DNA of 64,000 nucleotides from NCBI GenBank assembly GCA_034428635.1, contig DAOUHR010000085.1, forward strand, positions 16,595-80,594, given 5' to 3'. The notes under the pieces are model-generated. The model saw only the letters and a list, made by a program, of their open reading frames with translations. It did no database searches and had not been told where the DNA came from. Both the position numbers and the translations under genes were made by a program. Origin of the DNA: Bin22 sp034428635 (GTDB lineage: Bacteria; Chloroflexota; Dehalococcoidia; Lucifugimonadales; UBA3495). Positions 16,534-24,206 of the stretch are shown piece by piece; the stretch's first letter is position 1; each line of letters starts with the position of its first letter.

Positions 16534-16611
16534 GGAGCGGGTAAGTCAACACGTCTGACAGACAACCCAGCGCCCACCAAGCTGATCGCCGTTTGGTGGG
16601 CCTATTTTTTT
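16521..16611 (+). promoter_or_regulatory. Attenuator with competing RNA pairings
   Basis: Four segments can pair alternately. Segment 1, CCGCCC (16522-16527), overlaps the end of the leader ORF and can pair with segment 2, GGGAGCGG (16533-16540). Segment 2, GGGAGCGGG (16533-16541), can instead pair with segment 3, CCCAGCGCCC (16566-16575), with one mismatch and one bulge. Segment 3/4 is the terminator stem GCCCACCAA/TTGGTGGGC. A ribosome stalled on the last Cys codons would cover segment 1 and free segment 2 to block the terminator; a ribosome reaching TAG 16531-16533 would cover segment 2 and let the terminator form. GCCCAC at 16524-16529 could also pair with the terminator's right arm. Pairings are drawn by eye, without energies. 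Confidence 0.6.
16572..16611 (+). terminator. Rho-independent terminator inside the leader
   Basis: A perfect 9-bp stem GCCCACCAA (16572-16580) / TTGGTGGGC (16593-16601) with a 12-base loop, followed by CTA and seven Ts. It lies between the promoter and the reductase start codon, with no gene ending just before it other than the leader ORF. Confidence 0.85.
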
Positions 16612-16687
16612 GCCCGATTCCCAAACCCCAGGCACCGGAAAATCAGCATTAATTCAACCGACAAAGCGGAATTCGCAGGAGGCCAAA

Positions 16688-18523
16688 GTGACCACAAAAA
16701 CTCAGCAGTCCCAGGAGGAAGTCTACCGGGAGAGCCTTGATCTGGCCTCAACCGCTCCGGGCGTCATCCCCTTCATGGAAAGTGAAGTCCAGCGGTTCGA
16801 GGCGGAGTCCGCCCGGTTCCAATCCGGCGAGCAAGACAACTCCGAATTCACTCCCTTCCGCCTCCGTCAGGGTGTGTACGGCCAGCGCCAGGCCGACGTG
16901 CAGATGATCCGGGTTAAGATTCCCGGCGGCATTCTCACCGCCGACGCCCTTGATGTCCTGGGCGACATCGCCGAGCAATATGCTCCCCTTGGCAAGGGTC
17001 ACATTACTACCCGCGAAAACATCCAGTTCCACCACATTCCCCTGCCCGAGTGCCCCGACGTCCTGCGCTTGCTGGGCACGGTGGGCCTGACCAGCCGCGA
17101 GGCCTGCGGCAACACCGTCCGCAACGTGGTGGGCGCCCCCACCGCCGGCGTGGATGCCGACGAAATATTCGATCCCACCCCCTACCTCACCGGCTACGTG
17201 CGGTTCGGGGTGCGGCACCCCATCACCCAGTCTTTCCCGCGCAAGTTCAAGTCCGCCTTCACCGGCGTTGACAGCCGCGACATGGTGGCCGCCGCCATCC
17301 AGGACCTGACCTACGTATCGCAGATAAGGGTGGAGGACGGCGTCGAAAAGCGGGGATTCAAGGTTTACGTGGGCGGCGGCACCTCCATCATGCCCCGCCT
17401 GGCCAAGCCCCTTTACGAGTTCCTCCCCGAGGAGGACTACCTGCGCCTGGCCCTGGCCGTCTGGACCGTGTTCGACAAGGCCGACTCCCTGCGCAAGAAC
17501 CGCATGATGGCCCGCCTCAAGGTGCTGATCGACCGCATTGGCCTGGACGAATTCCGCAACCTGGTGGAGGCCGAACTGGCCGAGATCGGCCCCATCGACC
17601 CCAACGACTACATCGCCGACGAGGACATTTACCGGGAAAACCCGCCGGCCCTGCCGTCCGTCTCCGCCAACGGGTCCGGCAACGGCAGCGGCGAGTACAA
17701 TTACTGGCTGGAGACCAACGTGGTAGCCCAGAAACAGGCCGGCTACAACATCGTCTACGTCAAGCCCGTTCGGGGCGACCTCAGCCCGGCCCAGTTCCGG
17801 GGCCTGGCCGACATCCTGCGCCGCTACACCGGCGGCCGTTCCAACGCCACCCAGGAACAGAACCTGGCCCTCCGCTGGGTTCCCGACGGCTACCTGCACG
17901 ACGTCTGGGAGGCCTTGGGCGCCATTGATTTGAACGAACCCGGAGCCCACACCATCAACAACGTGGTGTCCTGCCCCGGCACCGACAGCTGCAAGCTGGG
18001 CATCACCGCCTCCATGGGCCTGGCCAAGGCCGTCCGCGAGGAACTGGGCACCTGGAACGGCCTGATGGAGGACGAAGGCGTCAAGAAGATCCGCATCAAG
18101 ATGAGCGGTTGCCCCAACGGCTGCGGCCTGCATCACATCGCCAACATCGGCTTCCACGGCGCCGCCATCAAGGGCCCCGACGGCAGCCAGATCCCCGCCT
18201 ATGAAATGTTCCTGGGCGGCAACTATGGCGACAACCGGGTGGAGGACTCCCGCATCGGCTCCCGCATACCCAAGGTCAAGGTTCCCGCCAAGCTCGTGCC
18301 CGGCATGATTCGCGAAATCGCCACCTACTACAAGGACAACCGCCAGGAAGGCGAGGCCTTCAACCACTTCCTGGACCGGGTGGGCGTCGAGGAACTGACC
18401 TCCGTCGCCGCCGCCATCCAGGAGTCGGCGGCCAGCAAAGAGGTTGGCGGCGACCTGTACGTGGACTGGGAACGCACCAGCAACTACGTCCTGGAGCGGG
18501 GCGAAGGCGAGTGCGCCGTTTAA
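16688..18523 (+). CDS. Siroheme/[4Fe-4S] sulfite (or nitrite) reductase, ferredoxin type
   Basis: 611-residue hemoprotein reductase performing a six-electron reduction of sulfite to sulfide or nitrite to ammonia. The two halves show the ferredoxin-like and siroheme domains of the NIR/SIR family. The cluster-siroheme motif is complete: Cys429-x5-Cys435 (CPGTDSCKLG) and Cys475-x3-Cys479 (GCPNGCG). A Gly/Ser/Asn-rich linker lies near residue 320. GTG 16688 is taken as the start because AGGAGG (16677-16682) lies five bases upstream; the longer frame would begin inside the terminator. Sequence alone does not settle sulfite versus nitrite. The poly-cysteine leader strongly favours assimilatory sulfite reduction for cysteine synthesis, and hemD downstream would supply siroheme. 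Confidence 0.92.
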   Translation: MTTKTQQSQEEVYRESLDLASTAPGVIPFMESEVQRFEAESARFQSGEQDNSEFTPFRLRQGVYGQRQADVQMIRVKIPGGILTADALDVLGDIAEQYAPLGKGHITTRENIQFHHIPLPECPDVLRLLGTVGLTSREACGNTVRNVVGAPTAGVDADEIFDPTPYLTGYVRFGVRHPITQSFPRKFKSAFTGVDSRDMVAAAIQDLTYVSQIRVEDGVEKRGFKVYVGGGTSIMPRLAKPLYEFLPEEDYLRLALAVWTVFDKADSLRKNRMMARLKVLIDRIGLDEFRNLVEAELAEIGPIDPNDYIADEDIYRENPPALPSVSANGSGNGSGEYNYWLETNVVAQKQAGYNIVYVKPVRGDLSPAQFRGLADILRRYTGGRSNATQEQNLALRWVPDGYLHDVWEALGAIDLNEPGAHTINNVVSCPGTDSCKLGITASMGLAKAVREELGTWNGLMEDEGVKKIRIKMSGCPNGCGLHHIANIGFHGAAIKGPDGSQIPAYEMFLGGNYGDNRVEDSRIGSRIPKVKVPAKLVPGMIREIATYYKDNRQEGEAFNHFLDRVGVEELTSVAAAIQESAASKEVGGDLYVDWERTSNYVLERGEGECAV

Positions 18524-18535
18524 CTCGTTTCTTTT

Positions 18536-18604
18536 CCACGAAGGGCGCGAAGTAACACGAAGAGCAGAGAGGTTCAACTTCGTGATTCGTCCCGTCCTTC
18601 GTGG
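18536..18604. repeat. Palindromic CCACGAAGG/CCTTCGTGG element between reductase and hemD
   Basis: Two 27-base arms, 18536-18562 and 18578-18604, are inverted imperfect copies containing CCACGAAGG...AACACGAAG and CTTCGTGA...CCTTCGTGG. A related CTTCGTGCCCCTTCGTGTCC tract occurs at about 23611-23640. The right arm ends inside the first two codons of the hemD frame as drawn from GTG 18601, so the element may supply or have displaced the hemD start. Confidence 0.7.
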
Positions 18605-19473
18605 ACTTCATTCGTCGGGAGTATGAGACTTTGGCCTCTCTGAGCGGCAAGACCGTAGCCTTCGTGGAAGCCCGGATGACTTCGGAAATGGCCGGGCTCA
18701 TTGAACGCCACGGCGGCGTTCCCTACCCCGCGCCGGTGCTGCAGGAGGTGTACCTCAAGGACAGCCCCGAGGTGCAGCAACTCGTCCTCGACACCTGCTC
18801 CGGCCACATCGACGCCGTTACTCTCCTCACCGGCGTCGGCACCCAGGCACTGGTCTCCACCGCCGCCGCCATGGGCCGCGAGGAAGAATTCATCCTCGCC
18901 CTCGACCAACTCACCGTTATCGCCCGAAGCCCCAAACCCGCCCGGGTCCTGCGCCAGCACAAAATCCACATCGACGTAATGCCCCCGGAACCCTACACCA
19001 CCGCCGACCTGGTCAACTCCCTGGAGAACTGGGACCTGTCCGGCAAGGTGGTAGCCCTCCAGCACTACGGCGGCCCCAACCGCCCCCTAGTCCAGCACCT
19101 GCAGGATAAGGGCGCCGACGTCAGGGAAGTCACCCTCTACACCTGGGGTCTGCCCGAAGACGAGACCCCCGTTCTCGCCATGGTCGACGACCTGGCCGCC
19201 GGCGCCATTGACGCCATTGCCTTCACCAGCCAGCCCCAGGTGGGCAACCTGCTGACCATCGCCGCCAACGCAGGCAGGGAAGCCGCCCTGCGAGCCGCCC
19301 TGGGCGCCAGCAGCAAGCCGGCCGATGGCGCTAAAGATCGGGGAGCGGTCGTGGCCTCCGTGGGGCCGGTTTGCAGCCGTCGCCTGCGGGATGCCGCAAT
19401 CCCCGTTGACGTAGAGCCGGAACACCCCCACATGGGCAGCATGGTACTCGCCCTGGCCGACTATTTCGGGTAG
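18601..19473 (+). CDS. hemD: Uroporphyrinogen-III synthase
   Basis: Cyclises and inverts ring D of hydroxymethylbilane to give uroporphyrinogen III, the branch point to heme, siroheme and cobalamin. The 290-residue length suits the family, which is poorly conserved. Recognisable parts are KTVAFVEARMTSEMAGLIERHGG, the domain-swap strand KVVALQHYGGPNRPL, ADVREVTLYTWGLPED, AIAFTSQPQVGNLL (family TSxxxV) and the closing ASVGPVCSRRLRDAAI. It follows the siroheme reductase by 77 bases and is probably cotranscribed, linking cofactor and enzyme. The start is uncertain: GTG 18601 lies in a palindromic repeat, and TTG 18631 is an alternative. Confidence 0.85.
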   Translation: MDFIRREYETLASLSGKTVAFVEARMTSEMAGLIERHGGVPYPAPVLQEVYLKDSPEVQQLVLDTCSGHIDAVTLLTGVGTQALVSTAAAMGREEEFILALDQLTVIARSPKPARVLRQHKIHIDVMPPEPYTTADLVNSLENWDLSGKVVALQHYGGPNRPLVQHLQDKGADVREVTLYTWGLPEDETPVLAMVDDLAAGAIDAIAFTSQPQVGNLLTIAANAGREAALRAALGASSKPADGAKDRGAVVASVGPVCSRRLRDAAIPVDVEPEHPHMGSMVLALADYFG

Positions 19474-19553
19474 CGCGAGGCCAATACCGTCTTACACCCT
19501 TTCTCTCGTCCCGCAACCCGGGATGCGCTCAGTGGTTACCGCCGCATCTCCCC

Positions 19554-19582
19554 CAGACAATCCTTCCTGATTCTCGTATAAT
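19554..19582 (+). promoter_or_regulatory. Possible promoter of the deoxyribosyltransferase-like gene
   Basis: CAGACA (19554-19559), a 17-base spacer and a perfect TATAAT (19577-19582) lie 33 bases before ATG 19615. Confidence 0.45.
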
Positions 19583-19614
19583 CCCCCTGCAAAACTTACC
19601 ACGGGTTAGGTTGT

Positions 19615-20016
19615 ATGAAGGTATACGTGGCCAGCTCCTGGCAAAACGACGTCTATCCGAAAGTCGTGGAAACGCTGCGGCAGGCCGGCCACGATGTGTA
19701 TGACTTCCGGCGCCAGGGTGGCTCCGACTCCAATCCCTCTGAAATGACCTCCGACCGACTGCTCGACTTCCTGGACGAGCCCAAGGTTCGCTCCATTTTC
19801 CAGAACGATATGGATGCCCTGATCGCCAGCGACGCCGTCGTCTGCGTCCTTCCTTGCGGCCGCTCCGCCCACCTGGAATTGGGTTACGGCATCGGGGCCG
19901 GCAAGCGCACCGTTCTCCTCTGGCACGATGGTGACGCCCCCGACATCATGCACAAGGCGGTGGACTCCATCGTCTTCAAGGTGGCGGACATTGCCGGGGC
20001 GCTCACCGGCGACTGA
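19615..20016 (+). CDS. Nucleoside 2-deoxyribosyltransferase-like protein
   Basis: 133 residues with the Rossmann-like fold of the nucleoside 2-deoxyribosyltransferase family: MKVYVASSWQND (first strand), then DALIASDAVVCVLPCGRSAHLELGYGIGAGKRTVLL split as a strand, a Gly-Arg-Ser loop and the AHLELGYGIGAGK segment that carries the family's catalytic glutamate. Such proteins transfer or hydrolyse deoxyribose of nucleosides; many relatives have unknown substrates or act in nucleotide salvage. ATG 19615 is preceded by GGGTTAGG. It is transcribed convergently with phoR. Confidence 0.75.
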   Translation: MKVYVASSWQNDVYPKVVETLRQAGHDVYDFRRQGGSDSNPSEMTSDRLLDFLDEPKVRSIFQNDMDALIASDAVVCVLPCGRSAHLELGYGIGAGKRTVLLWHDGDAPDIMHKAVDSIVFKVADIAGALTGD

Positions 20017-20112
20017 CCTGCCCGGCCAGGCGGGACAACAGCCGCGAATAGAGGGGACGCTGCGATTATGTGAAAATGTAGGCGGGTCGTGGTCCGAACG
20101 GGGAAAAGTGAA

Positions 20113-21903
20113 TCAGGGGACGCGGGGCAAGGTAAATATGAAGGCGCAACCCTCGCCCTCTTTGCTTTCCACCGTAATCTGGCCCCCGTGCGCCTCCACC
20201 AGTTGCTTGACGATAGACAGGCCCAGGCCGGTGCCGCTGTCCCGCCGCGACCGGTTTACCTTGTAGAACCGCTCGAACAGGTGGGGCAAATGTTGTGGAG
20301 CAACGCCGACCCCCGTGTCCTTGAACACAACCTGAACCTGCCCTTCCGACGCTTCGGCGCCTATGCGAATCTCCCCACCAGGCGGCGTGAACTTCAGCGA
20401 GTTTTCAACCAGGTTCACAAATACCTGGGTCAGCTTCTCACCGTCTGCCATTATCTGGGGCAGGTCATCGTCCAGTTCTTCCATCACGTCCACTTCCTGG
20501 GCCGCGGCGACCTCTTCGAACTGCCTCTTCACTGCCTGGACCAGCGGCGCCAGGGCCATTGGTTCCGCATCTATCTTGAACTGGCCGCTCTCCATCCGGG
20601 ACAACTCCAAAAGGTCGTTGACCAGGCCGTTAATCCGGTCCACATCCCCCCGCATCCGGGACAGGAAATCCAGCGCCACCTGCGTGTCGTTCACCGCGCC
20701 GGACTCCAGGGTCTCCACCATGGCCTTGATGGACGCCATGGGGTTACGCAATTCGTGGGACACATTGCTCACAAACTCCCGCTGGCTCGTCTCCACCTGC
20801 CGCATCCGGGTCAGATCGTGCAGGGTCAGGAGCACCCCCCCGTTGTTGTCCAGCGGTGTTGCAATGGCGCTCAGGTACCGGCGGGGCAGAATCAGCGAGA
20901 CCTCTGCCTCGTGGCGCACCTGCTCATTCTGGCATCTGGTCAAAAGCTGGTGAATCTCGTTGTCCCGCACCAGTTCCCCCAGGCGTACTCCCTCCACCTG
21001 CTCGGCGCGAATCCCCAGCAGGTCCCGGGCCGCGGGATTGAACAGGGACACCCGGCCACCGGGGTCTGTTACCACTACTCCGTCGGCCATCGTCCCCAGC
21101 ACCGCCGACAGCGTGTCCCGTTCCGACGAAAGGCGGGTAATCACGCTTTTCATGGTGTCGGCCATGTGGTTGAAGGACTCGGTAAGCTGGCGAGAATCTT
21201 CGTAGGCGCCGGAGGGGACCCGGTAGTCGAAGTCGCCCTGCTCCAGTTGCTGGGAGGCCCGGGCCACATCACGGAGAGAACTGGAGGAACGGCGAGCCAC
21301 CAGCCAGATTGCCACCACACCCCAAGTCCCCACCGCCAACCCCCAGATCGCAAGCCAGACGAATACGGCGTCTACTCCAGAGGAAGGCTCCGGTACCGGC
21401 GTCCTCAGCCTGATTACCCCGACTACTTTGCCGTCATTTGTAATCGGCGCCGCGGTGTAGAGAACCCTGGGAGGGTCCGCGTGAAATACCGTCCGTTGGG
21501 AGCTGGCCACGTTGCCGTGGCGGGCCTGGAGAAGGTCATAGTCAGAGCTGAAGTCGTAACTGGAGTCGTCTTTCCCGTCAATGGCAGGATTTTCCCAATT
21601 GCTGTCGGCCACCGCCTCGCCGGACAGGGAAATAATGGTGACCCTGCCGCTCACCCATCGGCTCAGGGTCTTGCCTAGTTCGTGCAGGGATTCCCGGTCC
21701 GGAGGCTCCGGGGTGTCAGCCAAGTAGGGCGCCGCCAGGGTGGCAGCAAGACGCGCTTCGTATTCTCTCTGGTCTTCCAGGTCCGCGACACTTTGGGGAG
21801 AGGAATCTTCTTTCAGCAAGAAGAACAAAGCGGCCAGTGAGGCTATGACAATGACCGCGTAGATGAAGGAAACGCGCCAAATAAGGGACCGGTGGAACTT
21901 CAT
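20113..21903 (-). CDS. phoR: PhoR-type sensor histidine kinase
   Basis: 596-residue membrane kinase. Order: membrane helix 1 (about 8-28), an extracytoplasmic region of about 150 residues, membrane helix 2 (about 178-204), HAMP, a PAS domain (TMADGVVVTDPGGRVSLFNPAA), the dimerisation/phosphoacceptor helix with His383 (FVSNVSHELRNPMASIK), and the ATPase domain with N box NLVENSLKFTPPGG, G1 DTGVGV, F box FERFYKVNRSR and G2 GTGLGLSIVKQL. The architecture is that of PhoR/WalK-class kinases. It overlaps phoB by four bases (ATGA). Phosphate sensing is inferred from pairing and similarity; no pst/pho transport genes are in the window. Confidence 0.88.
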   Translation of the reverse strand: MKFHRSLIWRVSFIYAVIVIASLAALFFLLKEDSSPQSVADLEDQREYEARLAATLAAPYLADTPEPPDRESLHELGKTLSRWVSGRVTIISLSGEAVADSNWENPAIDGKDDSSYDFSSDYDLLQARHGNVASSQRTVFHADPPRVLYTAAPITNDGKVVGVIRLRTPVPEPSSGVDAVFVWLAIWGLAVGTWGVVAIWLVARRSSSSLRDVARASQQLEQGDFDYRVPSGAYEDSRQLTESFNHMADTMKSVITRLSSERDTLSAVLGTMADGVVVTDPGGRVSLFNPAARDLLGIRAEQVEGVRLGELVRDNEIHQLLTRCQNEQVRHEAEVSLILPRRYLSAIATPLDNNGGVLLTLHDLTRMRQVETSQREFVSNVSHELRNPMASIKAMVETLESGAVNDTQVALDFLSRMRGDVDRINGLVNDLLELSRMESGQFKIDAEPMALAPLVQAVKRQFEEVAAAQEVDVMEELDDDLPQIMADGEKLTQVFVNLVENSLKFTPPGGEIRIGAEASEGQVQVVFKDTGVGVAPQHLPHLFERFYKVNRSRRDSGTGLGLSIVKQLVEAHGGQITVESKEGEGCAFIFTLPRVP

Positions 21904-22649
21904 CCGTCCAGGCGATAGCCCACTCCTCTAATGGTAACAATGCTGCGCGCGGTGCTGGAGTCCCCCTGCAGCTTCTCCCGCAGCCAGCTTATGTAGACGT
22001 CAACGGTCCTGGTCTGGCCTACGTAATCGTACCCCCACACCTTTTCCAGGATCTGGTCCCGGGTAAAGGCCCGCCCCTTGTTGGCAACCAGCAGCGCCAG
22101 CAGGTCAAATTCCTTGGGCTTCAGGTTAAGGGGCTGCCCGGCCAGCCGGGCTTCGTGGCTGTTCAGGTCTATTTCCAGGGCGCCAATCCGGTAGTTCTGC
22201 TCTTCGTCGGCGCCAGCCTGGTTCTCTTCCAGGTACCTGGTGCGCCGCAGCGTGTTGCGCACCCGCGCCACCAGTTCCCGGATGCTGAAGGGCTTGGTAA
22301 TGTAATCGTCGGCCCCCAGTTCCAGTCCCACCACCCGGTCAACCTCTTCACCCTTGGCAGTGACGATGAGAATGGGGACTTCAGACTCGCGGCGGAGGAT
22401 ACGGCAAATTTCGAAGCCGTCCAGGGTGGGGAGCATTATATCCAGCAGGACCAGGGAAGGGTTGAGCTTGCGGGCCATCTCCAGCCCCTCGCCGCCGTCG
22501 GTGGCGGTATGGACCGTGTAACCCTCACGCTCCAGGTTGTAGCGCAGGGCTTCCAGAAGATTTTCCTCGTCTTCAACGACGAGCACTGAGCGTTCCGGCA
22601 CTTCACCCTCTGCCCGGGACTGTCCGTCCCGGGGCTCATTATTGATCAC
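21900..22649 (-). CDS. phoB: PhoB-type response regulator (OmpR family)
   Basis: 249 residues: a receiver domain with the acidic pocket VVEDEE, phosphoacceptor Asp70 in LVLLDIMLP, the VTAKG threonine and TKPF lysine. An OmpR-type winged-helix domain follows (LKPKEFDLLALLVANKGRAF, RDQILEKVWGYDYVGQTRTVDVYISWLREKL split across the helix-turn-helix, and IVTIRGVGYRLDG). The frame is open to TTG 22694, but GTG 22649 has GAAGGT upstream and the residues before it look untranslated. The first gene of the phoB-phoR pair, coupled by an ATGA overlap. Confidence 0.9.
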   Translation of the reverse strand: MINNEPRDGQSRAEGEVPERSVLVVEDEENLLEALRYNLEREGYTVHTATDGGEGLEMARKLNPSLVLLDIMLPTLDGFEICRILRRESEVPILIVTAKGEEVDRVVGLELGADDYITKPFSIRELVARVRNTLRRTRYLEENQAGADEEQNYRIGALEIDLNSHEARLAGQPLNLKPKEFDLLALLVANKGRAFTRDQILEKVWGYDYVGQTRTVDVYISWLREKLQGDSSTARSIVTIRGVGYRLDG

Positions 22650-22725
22650 CGTTGACCTTCGGCTGAAAAGGGCGCGTCCGCCTTTTGCGTTCAATTATTG
22701 GGAACAGGCAGCCGGATTGGTACCG

Positions 22726-23058
22726 CTAGTCCGCCGCCAGCGCCAGTTCGGGACTGTCAATGATCTGGGTTGCCATACGCAGTTCGTCCAGCGAGAACCG
22801 GCTTACTTCCCGTAGGCCGGCCCAGGAAATTACCAGGGTCTCATCGTATTCTATGCACACCGACCAGGGACTGAGTTCGTCCTGCCGGTCTACGTAGGAC
22901 ACCAGTTTCCCACCTGTTACGGGGTGGCGGTTGTCCGGTGCGTTTTCCTTGAGCCAGTGGTGGGGGAATGTCGACTCCTGGCCGTTGCCCCAGTGGAGGA
23001 CCAGCCCATCTTCATCCCGGGTTACCTTTACGCTGGAGGGGGCAGCAAAATCATTCAT
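22726..23058 (-). CDS. DUF971 / GBBH-like N-terminal domain protein
   Basis: 110-residue stand-alone copy of the domain found at the N-terminus of gamma-butyrobetaine hydroxylase. Key pieces: LVLHWGNGQESTFPHHWLKENAPDNRHP, read as a strand followed by the FPHHWLxxN motif, and SPWSVCIEYDETLVISW. The zinc-binding cysteine normally present after WLxxN is replaced (WLKENAPDN). Stand-alone DUF971 proteins are often found near Fe-S or transport genes, but their role is not clear. It is transcribed toward phoB with a 76-base gap. AAGGAGG-type sequence precedes ATG 23058. Confidence 0.75.
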   Translation of the reverse strand: MNDFAAPSSVKVTRDEDGLVLHWGNGQESTFPHHWLKENAPDNRHPVTGGKLVSYVDRQDELSPWSVCIEYDETLVISWAGLREVSRFSLDELRMATQIIDSPELALAAD

Positions 23059-23154
23059 ACCTTCCTCCTTTCTTAAACAACTCTTGGTCTGCCACTCAGA
23101 ATAGGCGACAGGTATTAACCTCTAATTACGAAGAAGTTAAATCTTAATTTCCTG

Positions 23155-23177
23155 AATGTTAAAATTATATTAACATT
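23155..23177. promoter_or_regulatory. AT-rich palindrome upstream of the DUF971 gene
   Basis: AATGTTAA (23155-23162) and TTAACATT (23170-23177) form a perfect inverted repeat with a 7-base spacer containing a minus-strand TATAAT (23169-23164). It sits about 100 bases upstream of the DUF971 start in an AT-rich stretch and could be an operator over a promoter. No matching -35 was found at normal spacing. Confidence 0.35.
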
Positions 23178-23392
23178 AATGGTATGGAATCGTCAACTTT
23201 TGACGAATATGCAGAAATCGGCTCACCTAACGATGCCTGCTTTTCGAATAGCGAGTTACTGATTTCGGAACCCTCAGCTAAGTAAGGGAACCGGGTTCCC
23301 CACCGACACTCCCCCCTTGCCATCCTGCATAACCCATCTCCACCATAAGAATACAGCCTGGAAAAAGGGAAACGGAGGCAAGCGCTCCCCAC

Positions 23393-23511
23393 CGTAGGGG
23401 CAGACCTGCGTGTCTGCCCTGGCCTGGCGCATCAACCGTAGGGGTAGACCTGCGTGTCTGCCCTGTCCCACCGGCGGTAATCGTAGGGGCAGACCTGCGT
23501 GTCTGCCCTGG
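23393..23511. repeat. Cluster of three 30-base palindromic units (upstream copy)
   Basis: Units at 23393-23422, 23437-23466 and 23482-23511, spaced 44 and 45 bases. Each has GGGCAGAC-CTGCGT-GTCTGCCC at its core (second unit with one change). The linker after the second unit (CCCACCGGCGGTAAT) recurs almost exactly in the cluster at 24088-24206, so the whole cluster is duplicated as a direct repeat on the other side of one gene. The rest of the gap 23059-23665 holds no recognisable gene. Confidence 0.88.
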
Positions 23512-23665
23512 TCGAGGGACAATACCCCCTCCACCCTCCGGTACCAGCCCCGGGGGTGAGGGCAAAAACGGCACAAAATGGCACAAAACGGGACACTTTT
23601 CCAAAAATCCCACCTTCGTGCCCCTTCGTGTCCCTTCGTGGAAGAAAAAAAGGAGACAGACAACC

Positions 23666-24061
23666 ATGCGAACCCTCAGCGAAATCAGAAGAGAAATCCG
23701 CGCCCTCCAGCGCAAATACCACCGCCAACTCACCATCTACCGCATGCGCCGCGTCACCGAACAGGTCTACAACGACTACGCCCGCGCCGTAGGCGACCAG
23801 CAGGAACCGCCCAAACCATTGGAGGTAATCCGCAAGATCGCCGACCAGGGCTTCCGCCTCACCACCTGGATGCACCTGCACAACTACCTGGACAAGGTTA
23901 GGGAAAAGGGAGCCATCCCCGAACCCCGGCGCATGCTGCTGGCCCTGCTCCCCTGGGCCTGGGAGAGCAAGTACGACAAATTGCTCATGCGGGAACTGCC
24001 CGCCCCAAAGCCCAAACCCGACCTGTCCCTGCTCTGGGCCCGATGGTTCGCCATGGCATAA
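23666..24061 (+). CDS. Unknown 131-residue basic protein bracketed by repeat clusters
   Basis: Strongly basic, helical protein: an N-terminal arginine-rich helix (MRTLSEIRREIRALQRKYHR), a tyrosine/arginine-rich segment (YRMRRVTEQVYNDYARAVGD), a central RKIADQGFRLTTWMHLHNYL, and a C-terminal LLALLPWAWESKYDKLLM followed by PAPKPKPD. I recognise no family; it is not a REP-associated Y1 transposase (no HUH motif). AGGAG lies 11 bases before ATG 23666, and the composition argues for translation; an in-frame ATG at 23618 lies within a repeat-like tract and is rejected. Direct copies of a three-unit palindromic cluster lie on both sides, so gene and repeats may form one unit. Function unknown. Confidence 0.6.
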   Translation: MRTLSEIRREIRALQRKYHRQLTIYRMRRVTEQVYNDYARAVGDQQEPPKPLEVIRKIADQGFRLTTWMHLHNYLDKVREKGAIPEPRRMLLALLPWAWESKYDKLLMRELPAPKPKPDLSLLWARWFAMA

Positions 24062-24087
24062 GACCCGAACGACGGCAAAACCCCCAT

Positions 24088-24206
24088 CGTAGGGGCAGAC
24101 CTATGTGTCTGCCCTGGCCCCACAGGTCAACCGTAGGGGCAGACCTATGTGTCTGCCCTGGCCCACCGGCGGCAATCGTAGGGGCAGACCTGCGTGTCTG
24201 CCCTGG
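24088..24206. repeat. Cluster of three 30-base palindromic units (downstream copy)
   Basis: Units at 24088-24117, 24132-24161 and 24177-24206, with the same 44/45-base spacing and nearly the same linkers as the upstream cluster. The first two units have loop CTATGT, like the copies at 2135 and 15507, and the third has CTGCGT. The orientation is the same as upstream, so recombination between the clusters would excise the gene between them. Confidence 0.88.

Noticed and set aside
16534..16611. Known metabolite riboswitch (SAM, cobalamin, molybdenum cofactor) in the sulfite reductase leader
   Set aside because: I could not match any conserved riboswitch core, and the leader is short; the Cys-codon ORF explains the terminator better.
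16748..18577. Long open frame antisense to the siroheme reductase (and similar long antisense frames at 24403-26472, 20089-21678 and 36897-38525)
   Set aside because: Composition is that of GC-rich shadow frames (strings of Gly, Ala, Val, His, Gln) and each lies fully opposite a protein with clear catalytic motifs.
23393..24206. CRISPR-like array of regularly spaced 30-base repeats
   Set aside because: The intervals between units are only 14-15 bases and nearly identical between clusters, the units are themselves palindromes, copies occur singly elsewhere, and no cas gene is present.
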